NCBI RefSeq assembly: GCF_039529835.1
Contig: NZ_CP154262.1
Span: forward strand, 248,001 to 312,000
From: Arthrobacter sp. TMP15
GTDB taxonomy: Bacteria > Actinomycetota > Actinomycetes > Actinomycetales > Micrococcaceae
DNA length: 64,000 nucleotides
Direction of reading: 5' to 3'
In this document: positions 26,082 through 35,412 of the stretch, piece after piece
Layout of the letters: the number at the start of each line of letters is the position of its first letter
Numbering within the stretch: position 1 is the stretch's first letter
The notes under the pieces: generated by a model
Database searches by the model: none
What the model was told of the DNA's origin: nothing
Seen by the model: only the letters and a program-made list of their open reading frames with translations
Program-made: the position numbers and the translations under genes

Positions 26082-26831
26082 ATGATGTTGGCCAGCAATG
26101 CTCCTTGGTGGGCCATTTTGCTGTGCTTGCTTGCCGCCGTCGTGCTTCCCACGCTGATTGGGCTGGAACGGCAGATCAACAACAAGTCAGCAGGCATGCG
26201 TACTCACGCCCTCGTTGGGTTGGGTGCGGCGCTTTTTGTGGTGGTCAGCAAATACGGATTTTCTGATGTGCTTGAGGTTGATCTGGTCCGGTTGGATCCG
26301 TCTCGGGTGGCTTCACAGATTGTGACAGGTATTGGTTTCATTGGCGCAGGGCTGGTGTTTGTGCGCAGAAACAAGGTGCGGGGGCTGACCACGGCGTCCT
26401 CAGTTTGGCTCACGGCCGCCGTGGGTTCGGCAGCCGGGGCCGGGCTCGTGTTGCCAGCAGTCTTCGCCACCGGTGCATATTTCCTGGTGGTAGTGGTGTA
26501 TGCCAAGGTCATTGCGCGGTTGCGGGTATCCGGACGGCGTTACCACGCGCTGCAGGTTACGTATGTGGACGGGACAGGTGCCCTGCGAGAAATCCTGCAA
26601 CATTGTACGAGTCTTGGCTTTCAGGTCCAGGGATTCACCACACGGCCGTTGGAACATTCAGGCAGCGGGGTACTAGGCCGGGTGCTCAATGACGAAACTG
26701 ATGCCAACGGAACTGACTTTATCGAAGTTGAGCTGGAAATTGAGGGACTGGCGCCACGTGGGACGCTCCTCCAAGAGCTTTCGGCGCTACCCGGTATTAA
26801 GGCTATTTCCTTTGACGATGAGAACGAATAG
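26082..26831 (+). CDS. MgtC/SapB-family membrane protein
   Basis: 249 residues. Four to five hydrophobic segments carry the conserved MgtC motifs: LPTLIGLERQINNKSAGMRTHALVGLGAAL, GIGFIGAGLVF and RGLTTASSVWLTAAVG. The C-terminal 80 residues form a small soluble, ACT-like domain. MgtC proteins help survival at low magnesium and in host cells, in part by modulating the F1Fo ATPase; in free-living actinobacteria the role is unclear. It is a single gene upstream of topA. Confidence 0.9.
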   Translation: MMLASNAPWWAILLCLLAAVVLPTLIGLERQINNKSAGMRTHALVGLGAALFVVVSKYGFSDVLEVDLVRLDPSRVASQIVTGIGFIGAGLVFVRRNKVRGLTTASSVWLTAAVGSAAGAGLVLPAVFATGAYFLVVVVYAKVIARLRVSGRRYHALQVTYVDGTGALREILQHCTSLGFQVQGFTTRPLEHSGSGVLGRVLNDETDANGTDFIEVELEIEGLAPRGTLLQELSALPGIKAISFDDENE

Positions 26832-26956
26832 CGACGGTGTGTGGGGCCTAGATTTTGCGTTCAGATTTGGGTCCAATACGCGTTCGTGACAAAAATATGG
26901 TGAACTAGGCTCTTGGGGACGCCGTTCGTCCACCTTTCATTCCCCGTAGGAGTACA

Positions 26957-29722
26957 GTGCCCAGCAAGGCAGCAGCCAGCAAGCCCAAGACCGGTAAAAA
27001 GCTCGTAATTGTAGAGTCCCCGGCCAAAAGCAAGACCATCGCCAAGTACCTGGGCGAGGGTTTCGTCGTCGAAGCCTCCATTGGTCACATCCGTGACCTG
27101 CCGCAGCCTTCCGAGCTGCCCGCGGAGCTGAAGAAGTCTTCAATCGGTAAGTTTGCCGTGGATCTTGAGGACGATTTCAAGCCCTACTACGTCATCTCTT
27201 CCGACAAGAAAAAGAAGGTGGCGGAGCTCAAAGCACAGCTCAAAGACGCCGACGAACTTTACCTCGCAACTGATGGGGATCGCGAAGGCGAAGCCATCGC
27301 GTGGCATTTACTTGAGGTGCTCAAGCCCAAGGTGCCGGTGCACCGGATGACATTTGCGGAAATCACCAAGGAATCACTGCAGCGCGCTCTCGGGAACCTG
27401 CGGGAGCTGGACACTGACTTGGTGGATGCGCAGGAAACGCGCCGTGTGGTTGACCGCTTGTTTGGCTACGAACTGTCCCCGGTGCTGTGGCGCAAGGTGG
27501 CACCAAAGCTCTCGGCGGGTCGAGTTCAGTCCGTGGTAACCCGCATGGTGGTTGAGCGTGAGCGTGAGCGTATGGCGTTCCGTACCGCCAACTATTGGGA
27601 CCTAGCTGGTACGTTCGCTTCAGTGAACGGTCAAGAGCCGTTCAACGCCAAACTGGCCGCTTTGGATGGCAAACGGGTGGCTTCAGGACGGGACTTCAAC
27701 GACAAGGGTGAGTTGACGGGCAAGAACGTTGCCCACCTGGACGAGGTTGCCGCCAAGGCTCTCGCCTCAGCCTTGCAAGATGCGCCCTTCGCCGTCCGCT
27801 CAGTTGAGCACAAGCCGTACACCCGCCGTCCCGCTGCGCCGTTTACGACCTCGACCCTGCAGCAGGAGGCCGGGCGCAAGTTGCGCTTCTCCTCAAAATC
27901 CACCATGCAGACAGCCCAGCGTCTGTATGAAAACGGTTACATCACGTATATGCGTACCGATTCATCCTCGCTCAGCGATGAGGCAGTGAACGCAGCACGC
28001 CGCCAGGCCTCGGAGCTGTACGGCCCCGAATTTGTGCCCGCCGCCAAGCGGGTTTACGCCAGCAAGAGCGCGAACGCCCAAGAAGCGCACGAGGCCATCC
28101 GCCCCGCCGGTGACTCATTCCGCACCCCGGCACAAGTGGCAAGCGCCTTGGGCAAGGATGAGTTCAAACTGTACGAGCTGATTTGGAAGCGCACAGTTGC
28201 CTCCCAGATGGCTGATGCGAAAGGTTCCACGGCCACCATTAAGTTGGGCGCCACCGCTTCCGGCGGTGCTGCAGATGGTCAGGATGCGGAGTTCTCTGCC
28301 TCCGGTACTGTCATCACCTTCCGCGGCTTCCTGGCTGCCTACGAGGAAGGCCGTGACGAGTCCCGCAACGACTCCGAGGATTCGGACCGCCGCCTGCCCA
28401 ACGTCAAGGAAAAGGACACTCTCAGCGCCACCGAAGTCAAGGCCAACGGCCATGACACCTCACCACCGCCACGCTTCACCGAAGCATCGCTGACGAAGGA
28501 AATGGAAGAACGCGGCATTGGCCGCCCATCCACCTACGCCTCGACCTTGTCCACCATCATGGACCGCGGCTACGTGAGCAAACAGGGCTCGGCTCTGGTT
28601 CCGAGCTGGATTGCGTTCTCTGTGGTGCGCCTGCTGGAACTGCACTTCACCGACTACGTGGACTACGAGTTCACCGCCGGCATGGAAAAAGGCTTGGACA
28701 GGATTGCCAACGGCCAAGAGCAGGGCTCCGACTGGCTCAAGCACTTCTACTTTGGTGATGACGGCAACCGTGGACTGCAAGACATTGTCAATAACTTGGG
28801 CGAGATTGACGCACGGGACATCAACTCCATGCCCATCACCGACACCCTGGTACTGCGGGTGGGCAAATTTGGTCCGTATCTGGAGAGCACCGTCCCCACC
28901 CTGGATGCCAAAACCGGCGAGATCATTGAGGCCGCACGCGCCAACGTGCCCGAGGACCTGGCCCCGGATGAGCTCACGCCTGATAAAGCGCAAGAACTCA
29001 TGGATACAGCCGCCCCCGAGGAGCGTGTTCTTGGTATTGACGACGTTTCCGGGCACACGATTGTTGCCAAGAACGGCCGCTACGGTCCTTACGTCACCGA
29101 ACTGATCCCGGAGATGACAGAAGAAGAGATCGCCAATCAGCCGGTGGAGTACTACAAGAACGGGAAACCAAAGCCCGCGAAGAAGCCAGTCAAGGCCAAA
29201 CCGCGTACTGGTTCGTTGTTTAAAACCATGAGCGTTGACAGTGTCACTTTGGAGGAGGCGCTGGCGATTATGAGCCTGCCTCGAGTCCTAGGAACCGATG
29301 CTGAAGAGAATGAAATCACGGTTCAAAACGGCCGTTTCGGACCCTATCTGAAGAAGGGCTCAGACTCACGTTCCATCGGCACTGAGGAGGAGATCTTCAG
29401 CATCACCTTGGAGGCCGCGCTGGAGATCTACTCGCAGCCCAAGCAGCGCGGAGCTCGTGCAGCAGTGGCTCCGCTGGCTGAGTTCGGTGAAGATCCCGTC
29501 TCAGGGAAAAATATTGTGGTCAAGGAAGGCCGCTTCGGCGCCTACATCACCGACGGCATCACCAACATTACTGTGCCCCGCGGTACTGATGTTGAGGAGC
29601 TGACCCGGGAAACCGCCGTTGAACTTTTGGCCGATAAACGTGAGCGTGGACCTGTTAAGCGGGCTACAAAAGCGCCAGCCAAGAAAGCTGCACCCAAGAA
29701 AAAAGCCGCCGCTAAGAAGTAA
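26957..29722 (+). CDS. topA: DNA topoisomerase I (type IA)
   Basis: 921 residues from GTG 26957, preceded by TAGGAG. The Toprim domain starts KLVIVESPAKSKTIAKYLG and has the metal-binding DGDREGEAIAWHL. The catalytic tyrosine is Tyr331 in GYITYMRTDS. The C-terminal region has repeated topoisomerase-C modules (NGRYGPYVTE, NGRFGPYLKKG, EGRFGAYIT) rather than zinc fingers, and a Lys/Ala-rich tail, both typical of actinobacterial TopA. It relaxes negative supercoils. A very strong terminator follows. Confidence 0.98.
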   Translation: MPSKAAASKPKTGKKLVIVESPAKSKTIAKYLGEGFVVEASIGHIRDLPQPSELPAELKKSSIGKFAVDLEDDFKPYYVISSDKKKKVAELKAQLKDADELYLATDGDREGEAIAWHLLEVLKPKVPVHRMTFAEITKESLQRALGNLRELDTDLVDAQETRRVVDRLFGYELSPVLWRKVAPKLSAGRVQSVVTRMVVERERERMAFRTANYWDLAGTFASVNGQEPFNAKLAALDGKRVASGRDFNDKGELTGKNVAHLDEVAAKALASALQDAPFAVRSVEHKPYTRRPAAPFTTSTLQQEAGRKLRFSSKSTMQTAQRLYENGYITYMRTDSSSLSDEAVNAARRQASELYGPEFVPAAKRVYASKSANAQEAHEAIRPAGDSFRTPAQVASALGKDEFKLYELIWKRTVASQMADAKGSTATIKLGATASGGAADGQDAEFSASGTVITFRGFLAAYEEGRDESRNDSEDSDRRLPNVKEKDTLSATEVKANGHDTSPPPRFTEASLTKEMEERGIGRPSTYASTLSTIMDRGYVSKQGSALVPSWIAFSVVRLLELHFTDYVDYEFTAGMEKGLDRIANGQEQGSDWLKHFYFGDDGNRGLQDIVNNLGEIDARDINSMPITDTLVLRVGKFGPYLESTVPTLDAKTGEIIEAARANVPEDLAPDELTPDKAQELMDTAAPEERVLGIDDVSGHTIVAKNGRYGPYVTELIPEMTEEEIANQPVEYYKNGKPKPAKKPVKAKPRTGSLFKTMSVDSVTLEEALAIMSLPRVLGTDAEENEITVQNGRFGPYLKKGSDSRSIGTEEEIFSITLEAALEIYSQPKQRGARAAVAPLAEFGEDPVSGKNIVVKEGRFGAYITDGITNITVPRGTDVEELTRETAVELLADKRERGPVKRATKAPAKKAAPKKKAAAKK

Positions 29723-29742
29723 TCAAGAGAAAACCGCTCCGC

Positions 29743-29789
29743 AAAAAGCAGCCCCGCATTCCCGAAAGGGAGCGCGGGGCTGCTTTTTT
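29743..29789 (+). terminator. intrinsic terminator after topA
   Basis: A perfect 15-bp stem (29743-29757 with 29774-29788), GC-rich in the centre, ends in a T run. Flanking A and T runs make it usable in both directions. Confidence 0.95.
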
Positions 29790-29880
29790 ATGGTGCATAT
29801 CCTGACACAAACCCACCTCGGGTGGGAGGAGCGGTGCGGCCATTGGCGTGGAAAGGGGGTGGAGGGGGAATAATGGCCTC

Positions 29881-30903
29881 ATGAGATTAGGCGTGCTCGA
29901 TATCGGCTCAAATACTGTCCACCTGCTCCTTGTTGATGCCCGCCCGGGGGCTAATCCTGTGCCATACGCCTCGCACAAGCGGCCGTTGAGCCTGGTGAAA
30001 TACTTGGATGCCGAGGGCAACATCAGTGATGAAGGCCAACATGAACTGATTGAGTTCATTCTTGAAGCGTGGGAATTCGCGGCCAAGCACAAGGCCAAGG
30101 ACCTGTTGGCGTTTTGTACCTCCGCCATCCGGGAGTCAACCAACGGTGCCGCAGTGCTGGAGCGGGTGCAACATGAAACCACCATCCGGCTGACCGAACT
30201 CACCGGTGAAGAAGAGTCAGCTATGACCTTCTTTGCTGTGCGGCGTTGGCATGGTTGGGGTGCGGGCACGATTTTGAATCTGGACATTGGCGGCGGGTCC
30301 TTTGAAATCTCCCAAGGCAGCAACGAGTTGCCTGAGCTGGCACATTCAGTACAGCTAGGTGCGGGCCGGTTGACCCGGGAATGGCTGGAGGAGGATCCTC
30401 CCACGGCCAAGAGTGTGAAACGGCTGCGCAAGCACATCAAAGAGACACTGAAGGATCCTGTGGCCGCCACCAAGACTCTTGGCGTACCAAATATTGTCAC
30501 TGGATCTTCCAAGACGTTCCGGGCACTGGCACGCATAACGGGAGCAGCGCCGTCGTCCATGGGACCCTATGTTCGCAGGGAACTGCACCTAAGTGACTTA
30601 GGGTTATGGTCTCAACGGTTATCGGCAATGTCCTCGGCCGACAGGCTGCACCTTCCAGGAGTGTCCGCCGCACGAGCCCCACAGGTGCTGGCCGGGGCGC
30701 TGGTGGCACAAACCGCATTAGAAATGTTCAATGTGACGAGCATGCAGATTAGCCCGTGGGCGTTGCGTGAAGGGCTGATTTTACGCCGCCTTGATCAGTT
30801 GGTGTTTGACGGCCCGCTGGACCCGCCCGCCCACGTTGGTAAGCTGAGCAATTCGGAGACAAAACAAGGAAAAAATGACCCAAACACCCATGAATTCCAC
30901 TGA
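29881..30903 (+). CDS. ppx: Ppx/GppA-family phosphatase (exopolyphosphatase-like)
   Basis: 340 residues from ATG 29881; the frame is open 11 codons earlier. It has the ASKHA phosphate-1 motif VLDIGSNTVHLL, the FCTSAIRES segment and the phosphate-2 motif LDIGGGSFEI. Family members hydrolyse polyphosphate and/or (p)ppGpp, linking phosphate storage to stringent response. The gene order Ppx/GppA, TIM-barrel, ProC is conserved in actinobacteria (Rv0496, Rv0498, Rv0500). It overlaps the next gene by 29 bases. Confidence 0.9.
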   Translation: MRLGVLDIGSNTVHLLLVDARPGANPVPYASHKRPLSLVKYLDAEGNISDEGQHELIEFILEAWEFAAKHKAKDLLAFCTSAIRESTNGAAVLERVQHETTIRLTELTGEEESAMTFFAVRRWHGWGAGTILNLDIGGGSFEISQGSNELPELAHSVQLGAGRLTREWLEEDPPTAKSVKRLRKHIKETLKDPVAATKTLGVPNIVTGSSKTFRALARITGAAPSSMGPYVRRELHLSDLGLWSQRLSAMSSADRLHLPGVSAARAPQVLAGALVAQTALEMFNVTSMQISPWALREGLILRRLDQLVFDGPLDPPAHVGKLSNSETKQGKNDPNTHEFH

Positions 30904-31726
30904 CGATCAAGGCGCTGATGATTTCGGTGTGGCCCGCGCTCACATTCCTGTGGCACTGTCCACCGCCTCGGTGTATCCGCTCTCGGTTCATGACGGCTTT
31001 GCCGTGGCTGCAGACCTCGGGTACGACGGCGTTGAGGTGCTTGTGACGCATAACGGCGACAGTCAGGATGCGTCAGCACTAATGCGGCTCTCGGAGCGCT
31101 ACGAGCAACCCATTCTCGCTATCCATGCCCCTACACTGCTTCTGACTCAACAGGTCTGGGGCAGTGCATGGAATAAAGTCCAGCGCTCCGCGCAAATGGC
31201 TGTGGATGTTGGCGCGGACGTTGTTGTGGTGCATCCGCCGTTCCGCTGGCAAAACGATTACGCGGAAACGTTCGCCCAGGGTGTGCGTGACATTGCTGAT
31301 GCGTTTGGGGTCAAGATCGCTGTTGAAAACATGTACCCGTGGAGGCTGCGCGGCCGCGAGGCGTTAGCATATCTGCCGCATTGGGATCCGGTTCCGCAAG
31401 ATTACAAAGACGTCACCTGGGATTTCTCCCATGCAGCTTCTGCGGGAGCCTCCAGCCTTGACGCTGTGAAGGCCTTGGGTTCACGTTTGCGGCACATTCA
31501 CCTCACTGACGGTGTCTCACCCTCCACCAAGGATCAGCATTTGATTCCAGGTCACGGCACTCAAGAGTGTGTTGAGGTGTTGGAGCACATTGCCAACAAC
31601 GGGTTCGACGGCGCAGTGGTGGCGGAAATATCCACCCGCAAAGCCAAGGGAGCCGGGCAGCGCGAAGAATGGCTGGCGGAAACGTTGGAGTTTGCCCGGA
31701 TGCACTTGGGCCAGAAGGCCAAATAG
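30875..31726 (+). CDS. sugar phosphate isomerase/epimerase-type TIM-barrel protein
   Basis: 283 residues; AAGGA lies about 6 bases before the ATG, inside the 3' end of ppx. It has the xylose-isomerase-like barrel with metal-ligand segments VEVLVTHNG, IAVENMYPW (glutamate), WDFSHAA (aspartate, histidine), RHIHLTDG and VVAEIST. The substrate is unknown. The homologue Rv0498 sits in the same arrangement near proC. Translation is probably coupled to ppx. Confidence 0.85.
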   Translation: MTQTPMNSTDDQGADDFGVARAHIPVALSTASVYPLSVHDGFAVAADLGYDGVEVLVTHNGDSQDASALMRLSERYEQPILAIHAPTLLLTQQVWGSAWNKVQRSAQMAVDVGADVVVVHPPFRWQNDYAETFAQGVRDIADAFGVKIAVENMYPWRLRGREALAYLPHWDPVPQDYKDVTWDFSHAASAGASSLDAVKALGSRLRHIHLTDGVSPSTKDQHLIPGHGTQECVEVLEHIANNGFDGAVVAEISTRKAKGAGQREEWLAETLEFARMHLGQKAK

Positions 31727-31754
31727 GGTCGGCGCTAAACAGCGCGTTAACGTG

Positions 31755-31815
31755 AAATCGCCGGAGACGCTTCACCAGTGGAGGGGGGATTCACTGGCGA
31801 GGTCTCCGGCGATTT
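31755..31815 (+). terminator. two-tier hairpin after the ppx-TIM operon
   Basis: A perfect 14-bp outer stem (31755-31768 with 31802-31815) encloses a second CCAGTG/CACTGG pairing. It ends in ATTTGATT. It lies between the TIM-barrel gene and proC, so proC probably has its own promoter. Confidence 0.75.
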
Positions 31816-32010
31816 GATTGACCTTCAGGACAAGGTCAATCCGATCATCACTCGCACCCTTATGAGGTAATTAAAAGAATACGTCCCCCGTTTGGGAATT
31901 GCCGGGGCACAAGCTGTGCGTTTGCCCTGAACGGCTATTTATTGGCGGGATTCGTTGGCTGCAGCAACCGCGCGTTTGCATGCCTTGGCCCAGCATAGAA
32001 GTATGGAACG

Positions 32011-32847
32011 ATGATGAAAAAGATTGTATTTCTTGGCTGTGGTTCCATGGGTGAAGCTATTCTTGCTGGTTTGTTGGCTTCCGGTGTATCTCCGCAGTCA
32101 GTGGTTGTTACTGTTCGCAGGCCGGAGCGGGCCACTGAACTAGCCAGTCGCCACGGCGTCACCGCTATGGCCACAAATGAGGAAGCCGGGGCCAACGTCC
32201 AGGCCGTCGAGGGTGCCAGTGTAGTGATTCTGGCGGTTAAACCCATCGGGATCATGGATATGTGCCTAGAAGTTGCCCAGGCCCTGGATTCCAATACGGT
32301 AGTGGTCAGCGTCGCGGCTGCTGTTTCCTTGGCGCAGATGGAAAGCGCACTCTCACCCGGGCAGCCTGCTGTGCGCTCAATGCCCAATACGCCGCTGAAG
32401 GTGGGCCGCGGAGTGGTCGCCCTTTCTGCTGGCTCCGCCGTCAAGGAGGAGCACCTGAACGCAGTTCACGAGATCTTCAATGGCGCTGGCGTGGTCCTGG
32501 ATGTACCGGAGGAGGCACAAAACGCGGTGTCGGCCATCAGTGGCTCCGGACCCGCCTACACGTTCTTCCTGGCCGAGGCCATGGCTGCCGCTGGCGAAGC
32601 CATGGGCCTTACCCCCGAAGTCGCTCAGGTGCTGGCACGCGAAACCGTCGCAGGCGCGGGCATCATGCTGACCGAGCCCGGTGCCGATGCACAAAAGCTG
32701 CGTCGTGCTGTCACCAGCCCCAACGGCACTACCGAACAGGCCATTAAAAGCTTCGAACGGGACAATCTGGGAGAAGTTATCAAAACTGGTGCTCAGGCCG
32801 CTGCTGCCAGGGCCGCTCAGATCACCGAAGAGCTCAACTCAAAGTAG
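32011..32847 (+). CDS. proC: pyrroline-5-carboxylate reductase
   Basis: 278 residues. The N-terminal Rossmann motif is IVFLGCGSMGEAIL, followed by the AVKP dinucleotide segment. The C-terminal dimerisation domain carries the signature SGSGPAYTFFLAEAMAAAGEAMGL and ends with TSPNGTTEQAIKSFE. It reduces pyrroline-5-carboxylate to proline with NAD(P)H. ATG at 32011 and 32014 are adjacent alternatives. The position after ppx and the TIM-barrel gene matches other actinobacteria. Confidence 0.96.
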   Translation: MMKKIVFLGCGSMGEAILAGLLASGVSPQSVVVTVRRPERATELASRHGVTAMATNEEAGANVQAVEGASVVILAVKPIGIMDMCLEVAQALDSNTVVVSVAAAVSLAQMESALSPGQPAVRSMPNTPLKVGRGVVALSAGSAVKEEHLNAVHEIFNGAGVVLDVPEEAQNAVSAISGSGPAYTFFLAEAMAAAGEAMGLTPEVAQVLARETVAGAGIMLTEPGADAQKLRRAVTSPNGTTEQAIKSFERDNLGEVIKTGAQAAAARAAQITEELNSK

Positions 32848-32869
32848 GCGGCACTGCGAACGGCGCCGG

Positions 32870-32898
32870 TGGCAGCTGGGCCACTGGTGCGGCTGCCA
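32870..32898. terminator. weak hairpin between convergent proC and ogt genes
   Basis: TGGCAGC (32870-32876) is inverted at 32892-32898 with a 15-base loop. There is no T run, so termination is only suggested by its position between convergent genes. Confidence 0.35.
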
Positions 32899-32921
32899 GC
32901 GGACGCTGAGGCTGTCAGGGG

Positions 32922-33551
32922 CTAAGTTGTTAATTCCAGCTCCAAGGCCAGCAGGGTTGCTTTGGCTTCCGGCCCGCCCAGATAGGCTCCCTGTCCTCCA
33001 TCGGTACGGATAACTCGATGGCACGGGACCACTAGCGGGAGAGGATTGCGGGCACAGGCAGTTCCTACGGCCCGCACCGCACGCGGGCTTGAGGTCATGG
33101 CTGCCAGGGCGGCGTAGCTGGCTGTGTGGCCGTAGGCAATACGAGGCAAATATCCCAGGACCTCGCGTCGGAAGCCCTGAGTCAGCCGGAAATCCAGGGG
33201 TAGGTCAAAGGACTGGCGCCGGTGCGCAAAGTACTCCTCGAGTTCCCTCGCGGCATCATCCAGCCGGCCAGGTGCAAATAAAACGCGGGGGCTGATAGTT
33301 GCTGCCAATGATTCCAGCACTGCCTCGTGGCCTTCCCGCGCGAAAGCCACACGGACCAAACCGGCACTCGTCGCGGCCAGGAGTAACTCTCCAACAGGAG
33401 AGTCCACAATCCTGTAAGCAACATCGACGAGCCCAGCAGCTACAGCTGCCTGAGACAGTGCCCGGCCCAAGTGCGTCAGTTTCGTAGGCTCTGCATCGTG
33501 TAAGGACTCGAGCCGTTCAGGTACTTCATGCCTAGAGAGCATCCCCGTCAT
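32922..33551 (-). CDS. ogt: methylated-DNA-protein-cysteine methyltransferase, second paralogue
   Basis: 209 residues. The alkyl-acceptor motif is VVPCHRVIRTDGG, preceded by the arginine-finger region SPRAVRAVGTACARNPLPL. Residues from about 45 follow the usual Ogt fold (VAYRIVDSPVGELLLAAT). The first 45 residues are an extra N-terminal extension of unknown role. It removes O6-alkyl groups from guanine by a single-turnover transfer to its cysteine. Its start overlaps the sigma-factor stop (ATGA), making it the third gene of an ogt-sigma-ogt operon. Confidence 0.88.
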   Translation of the reverse strand: MTGMLSRHEVPERLESLHDAEPTKLTHLGRALSQAAVAAGLVDVAYRIVDSPVGELLLAATSAGLVRVAFAREGHEAVLESLAATISPRVLFAPGRLDDAARELEEYFAHRRQSFDLPLDFRLTQGFRREVLGYLPRIAYGHTASYAALAAMTSSPRAVRAVGTACARNPLPLVVPCHRVIRTDGGQGAYLGGPEAKATLLALELELTT

Positions 33552-34168
33552 CCTTTTCTTCCGGTGGCGCTAGTTTCCGGTGGCGATAGTAGCGTGCGCA
33601 ACGTCTTCATCCCATCCGCAGAGGCTCGCCGTGAAGCAGCCTCGGAGTTGCCCAAAAGTTCGGCCACCACAGCATGGCGGAGCCCGGCCAGATGATGATA
33701 AACCACCGCCTCCCGTTGTGTTGGTGGCAGCTTGGCTAGCGCCGCCCATACCTCAGTGGCAGCCCCACCGGCTTCCACTGCGCGCACCACGCTGTCACAG
33801 CCATTGTCGCCAGAAGCACCTCCTGACGGTCGTGGGGACCCGACCGGGCTGGCATCCGGTGGCCGCCCGTCCCGGGATGCGCCAGCAATGGACCCAAAGC
33901 CGTCCAGGGGGTTATTCATGGGGATGGGGAGCCTGATAGCTTTACGGTGGTGGTCAATGGACTTGTTCCGGGCGATCGAGACCAACCAGGCCTCCCAGTT
34001 GTGCACGTTCGTTGAGCTTGGGTAGACGCGCAAGGCTGCTAGGAACGTTTCCTGCCAAATATCGTCGGCGTCAACAACTCCCACCAGTCCCCGGGCCACC
34101 CGCAATACGCAGGCGCCGTGGGCGCTCACAAGAGTTTCAAAGGGTGGCAACGCGGCAGCGGTGCTCAA
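33548..34168 (-). CDS. ECF-type RNA polymerase sigma factor
   Basis: 206 residues. Sigma region 2 (about 8-75) includes DADDIWQETFLAALRV and WLVSIARNKSIDHHRK. Region 4 (about 138-190) includes LAKLPPTQREAVVYHHLAGLRHAVVAELLGNSEAASRRAS. The linker of about 60 residues is long and Gly/Pro-rich. No anti-sigma gene is adjacent. Four-base overlaps with an Ogt gene on each side imply co-translation, so it may control the alkylation response or be co-expressed with it. Confidence 0.88.
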   Translation of the reverse strand: MSTAAALPPFETLVSAHGACVLRVARGLVGVVDADDIWQETFLAALRVYPSSTNVHNWEAWLVSIARNKSIDHHRKAIRLPIPMNNPLDGFGSIAGASRDGRPPDASPVGSPRPSGGASGDNGCDSVVRAVEAGGAATEVWAALAKLPPTQREAVVYHHLAGLRHAVVAELLGNSEAASRRASADGMKTLRTLLSPPETSATGRKG

Positions 34169-34677
34169 AAGAGCGCTTCTGTGTGGAACCTCAACGGGTT
34201 TTCCAACTCAAGCAGGAACTGTTTGCGTTCAAGTCCCCCTGCGTAGCCAACGAGGGAGCCGTTGGCCCCCACCACCCGGTGACACGGCACGATGATGCTG
34301 ATGGGGTTGCGGCCGTTGGCTGATCCCACCGCTTGGGCCATGGATTTATCGCCCAACAACGCGGCGAGCTCACCGTAACTGCGTAGCTCACCGAAAGGAA
34401 TTTCACTAAGCGCAGCCCAGACACGATGCTGGAATTCACTGCCCTGCGGCGCCAACGGAATAGAAAATGTACGCCGGTCACTTCCAAAGTACTCGCCCAA
34501 TTGTGCCTCCGTCGCAGCCAGAACGGGCCAGGCAGAGCCAGCCACCCGTTCACCAAACGTAGCCAATGCCGGGCGGCGCACATGTTCCGCCATGTACACA
34601 GCTGCCAGTGCGCCGTCGTTCGCCACTGCCGTCAACAGGCCCAAAGGCGAGTCAAAAATTGAGTGCCTGAGCATCAA
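34165..34677 (-). CDS. ogt: methylated-DNA-protein-cysteine methyltransferase, first paralogue
   Basis: 170 residues, the standard Ogt length. It has FQHRVWAALSEIPFGELRSYGELA, the arginine-finger segment AVGSANGRNPISIIVPCHRV with the acceptor Cys in PCHRV, and the C-terminal GYAGGLERKQFLLELE. It repairs O6-methylguanine and related lesions stoichiometrically. It is the first gene of the leftward operon; the stop overlaps the sigma-factor start by four bases. Confidence 0.93.
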   Translation of the reverse strand: MMLRHSIFDSPLGLLTAVANDGALAAVYMAEHVRRPALATFGERVAGSAWPVLAATEAQLGEYFGSDRRTFSIPLAPQGSEFQHRVWAALSEIPFGELRSYGELAALLGDKSMAQAVGSANGRNPISIIVPCHRVVGANGSLVGYAGGLERKQFLLELENPLRFHTEALF

Positions 34678-34725
34678 AATTACCTCCTTGTCCTGTAGAC
34701 GCGGCGCGATGGGAAAACGTGAGTT

Positions 34726-35412
34726 TTAGGGTCGGGAGGCGAAGCGCTCAAGGAGGTCAACATAGCCGGAGACAATGAGCATGTCCCGGCTGGAAACCCG
34801 GGTGTTCGGCTGTGCGTAGGTAAAATCTTCACCCGGGGACTTCACTCCCACCACCGTCACCCCATACTTGGAGCGCACCTTGGACTCCTCGAGAGTGAAG
34901 CCCTGGGTTTCCTTGGGTGGGTACATTTTTACGATGGCGAAATCGTCATCGAACTCAATGAAGTCAAGCATTCGCCCGCCCACCAAGTGTGCGGCACGGA
35001 CGCCAGCGTCAGCCTCAGGATAAATGACGTGATTGGCGCCAATTCGGGTCAGGATTTTCCCGTGCGACTGTGTGATGGCTTTAACCCACAGGTGTGCGAT
35101 GCCCAGGTCCACTAGATTCACCGTGATGAGCACGCTGGATTCAATGGAGGTACCCACTCCGACGACGGCGGAGCTGAAGTCCTGTGCGCCGAGCTGGCGG
35201 AGGGCATCAATATTTGTGGCGTCCGCCTCAACCACGTGGGTGAGTACGCCGGCCCACTTCTGCACAAGGGCGGGATCGCGCTCAATAGCCAGCACTTCAC
35301 GTCCCTGTTTGACAAGTTGGTGAGCGGTGGCTGCCCCAAAGCGGCCCAGTCCAATGACGAGTACCGGCGCGTTGTGCGGGGGACGATTGCTGGAGTCTAT
35401 TTTCTCAGCCAA
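34726..35412 (-). CDS. trkA: TrkA/KtrA-type potassium channel regulatory subunit
   Basis: 228 residues from TTG 35412, chosen because GAAAGG lies 7 bases upstream and because it overlaps the trkH stop by 8 bases; the frame stays open a further 30 codons. An RCK-N Rossmann domain starts VLVIGLGRFGAATAHQLV and ends its nucleotide site with VVEADATN. A C-terminal RCK-C domain follows (VVGVKSPGEDFTYAQPNTRV). It binds nucleotide and gates the partner TrkH/KtrB channel. Confidence 0.92.
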   Translation of the reverse strand: MAEKIDSSNRPPHNAPVLVIGLGRFGAATAHQLVKQGREVLAIERDPALVQKWAGVLTHVVEADATNIDALRQLGAQDFSSAVVGVGTSIESSVLITVNLVDLGIAHLWVKAITQSHGKILTRIGANHVIYPEADAGVRAAHLVGGRMLDFIEFDDDFAIVKMYPPKETQGFTLEESKVRSKYGVTVVGVKSPGEDFTYAQPNTRVSSRDMLIVSGYVDLLERFASRP

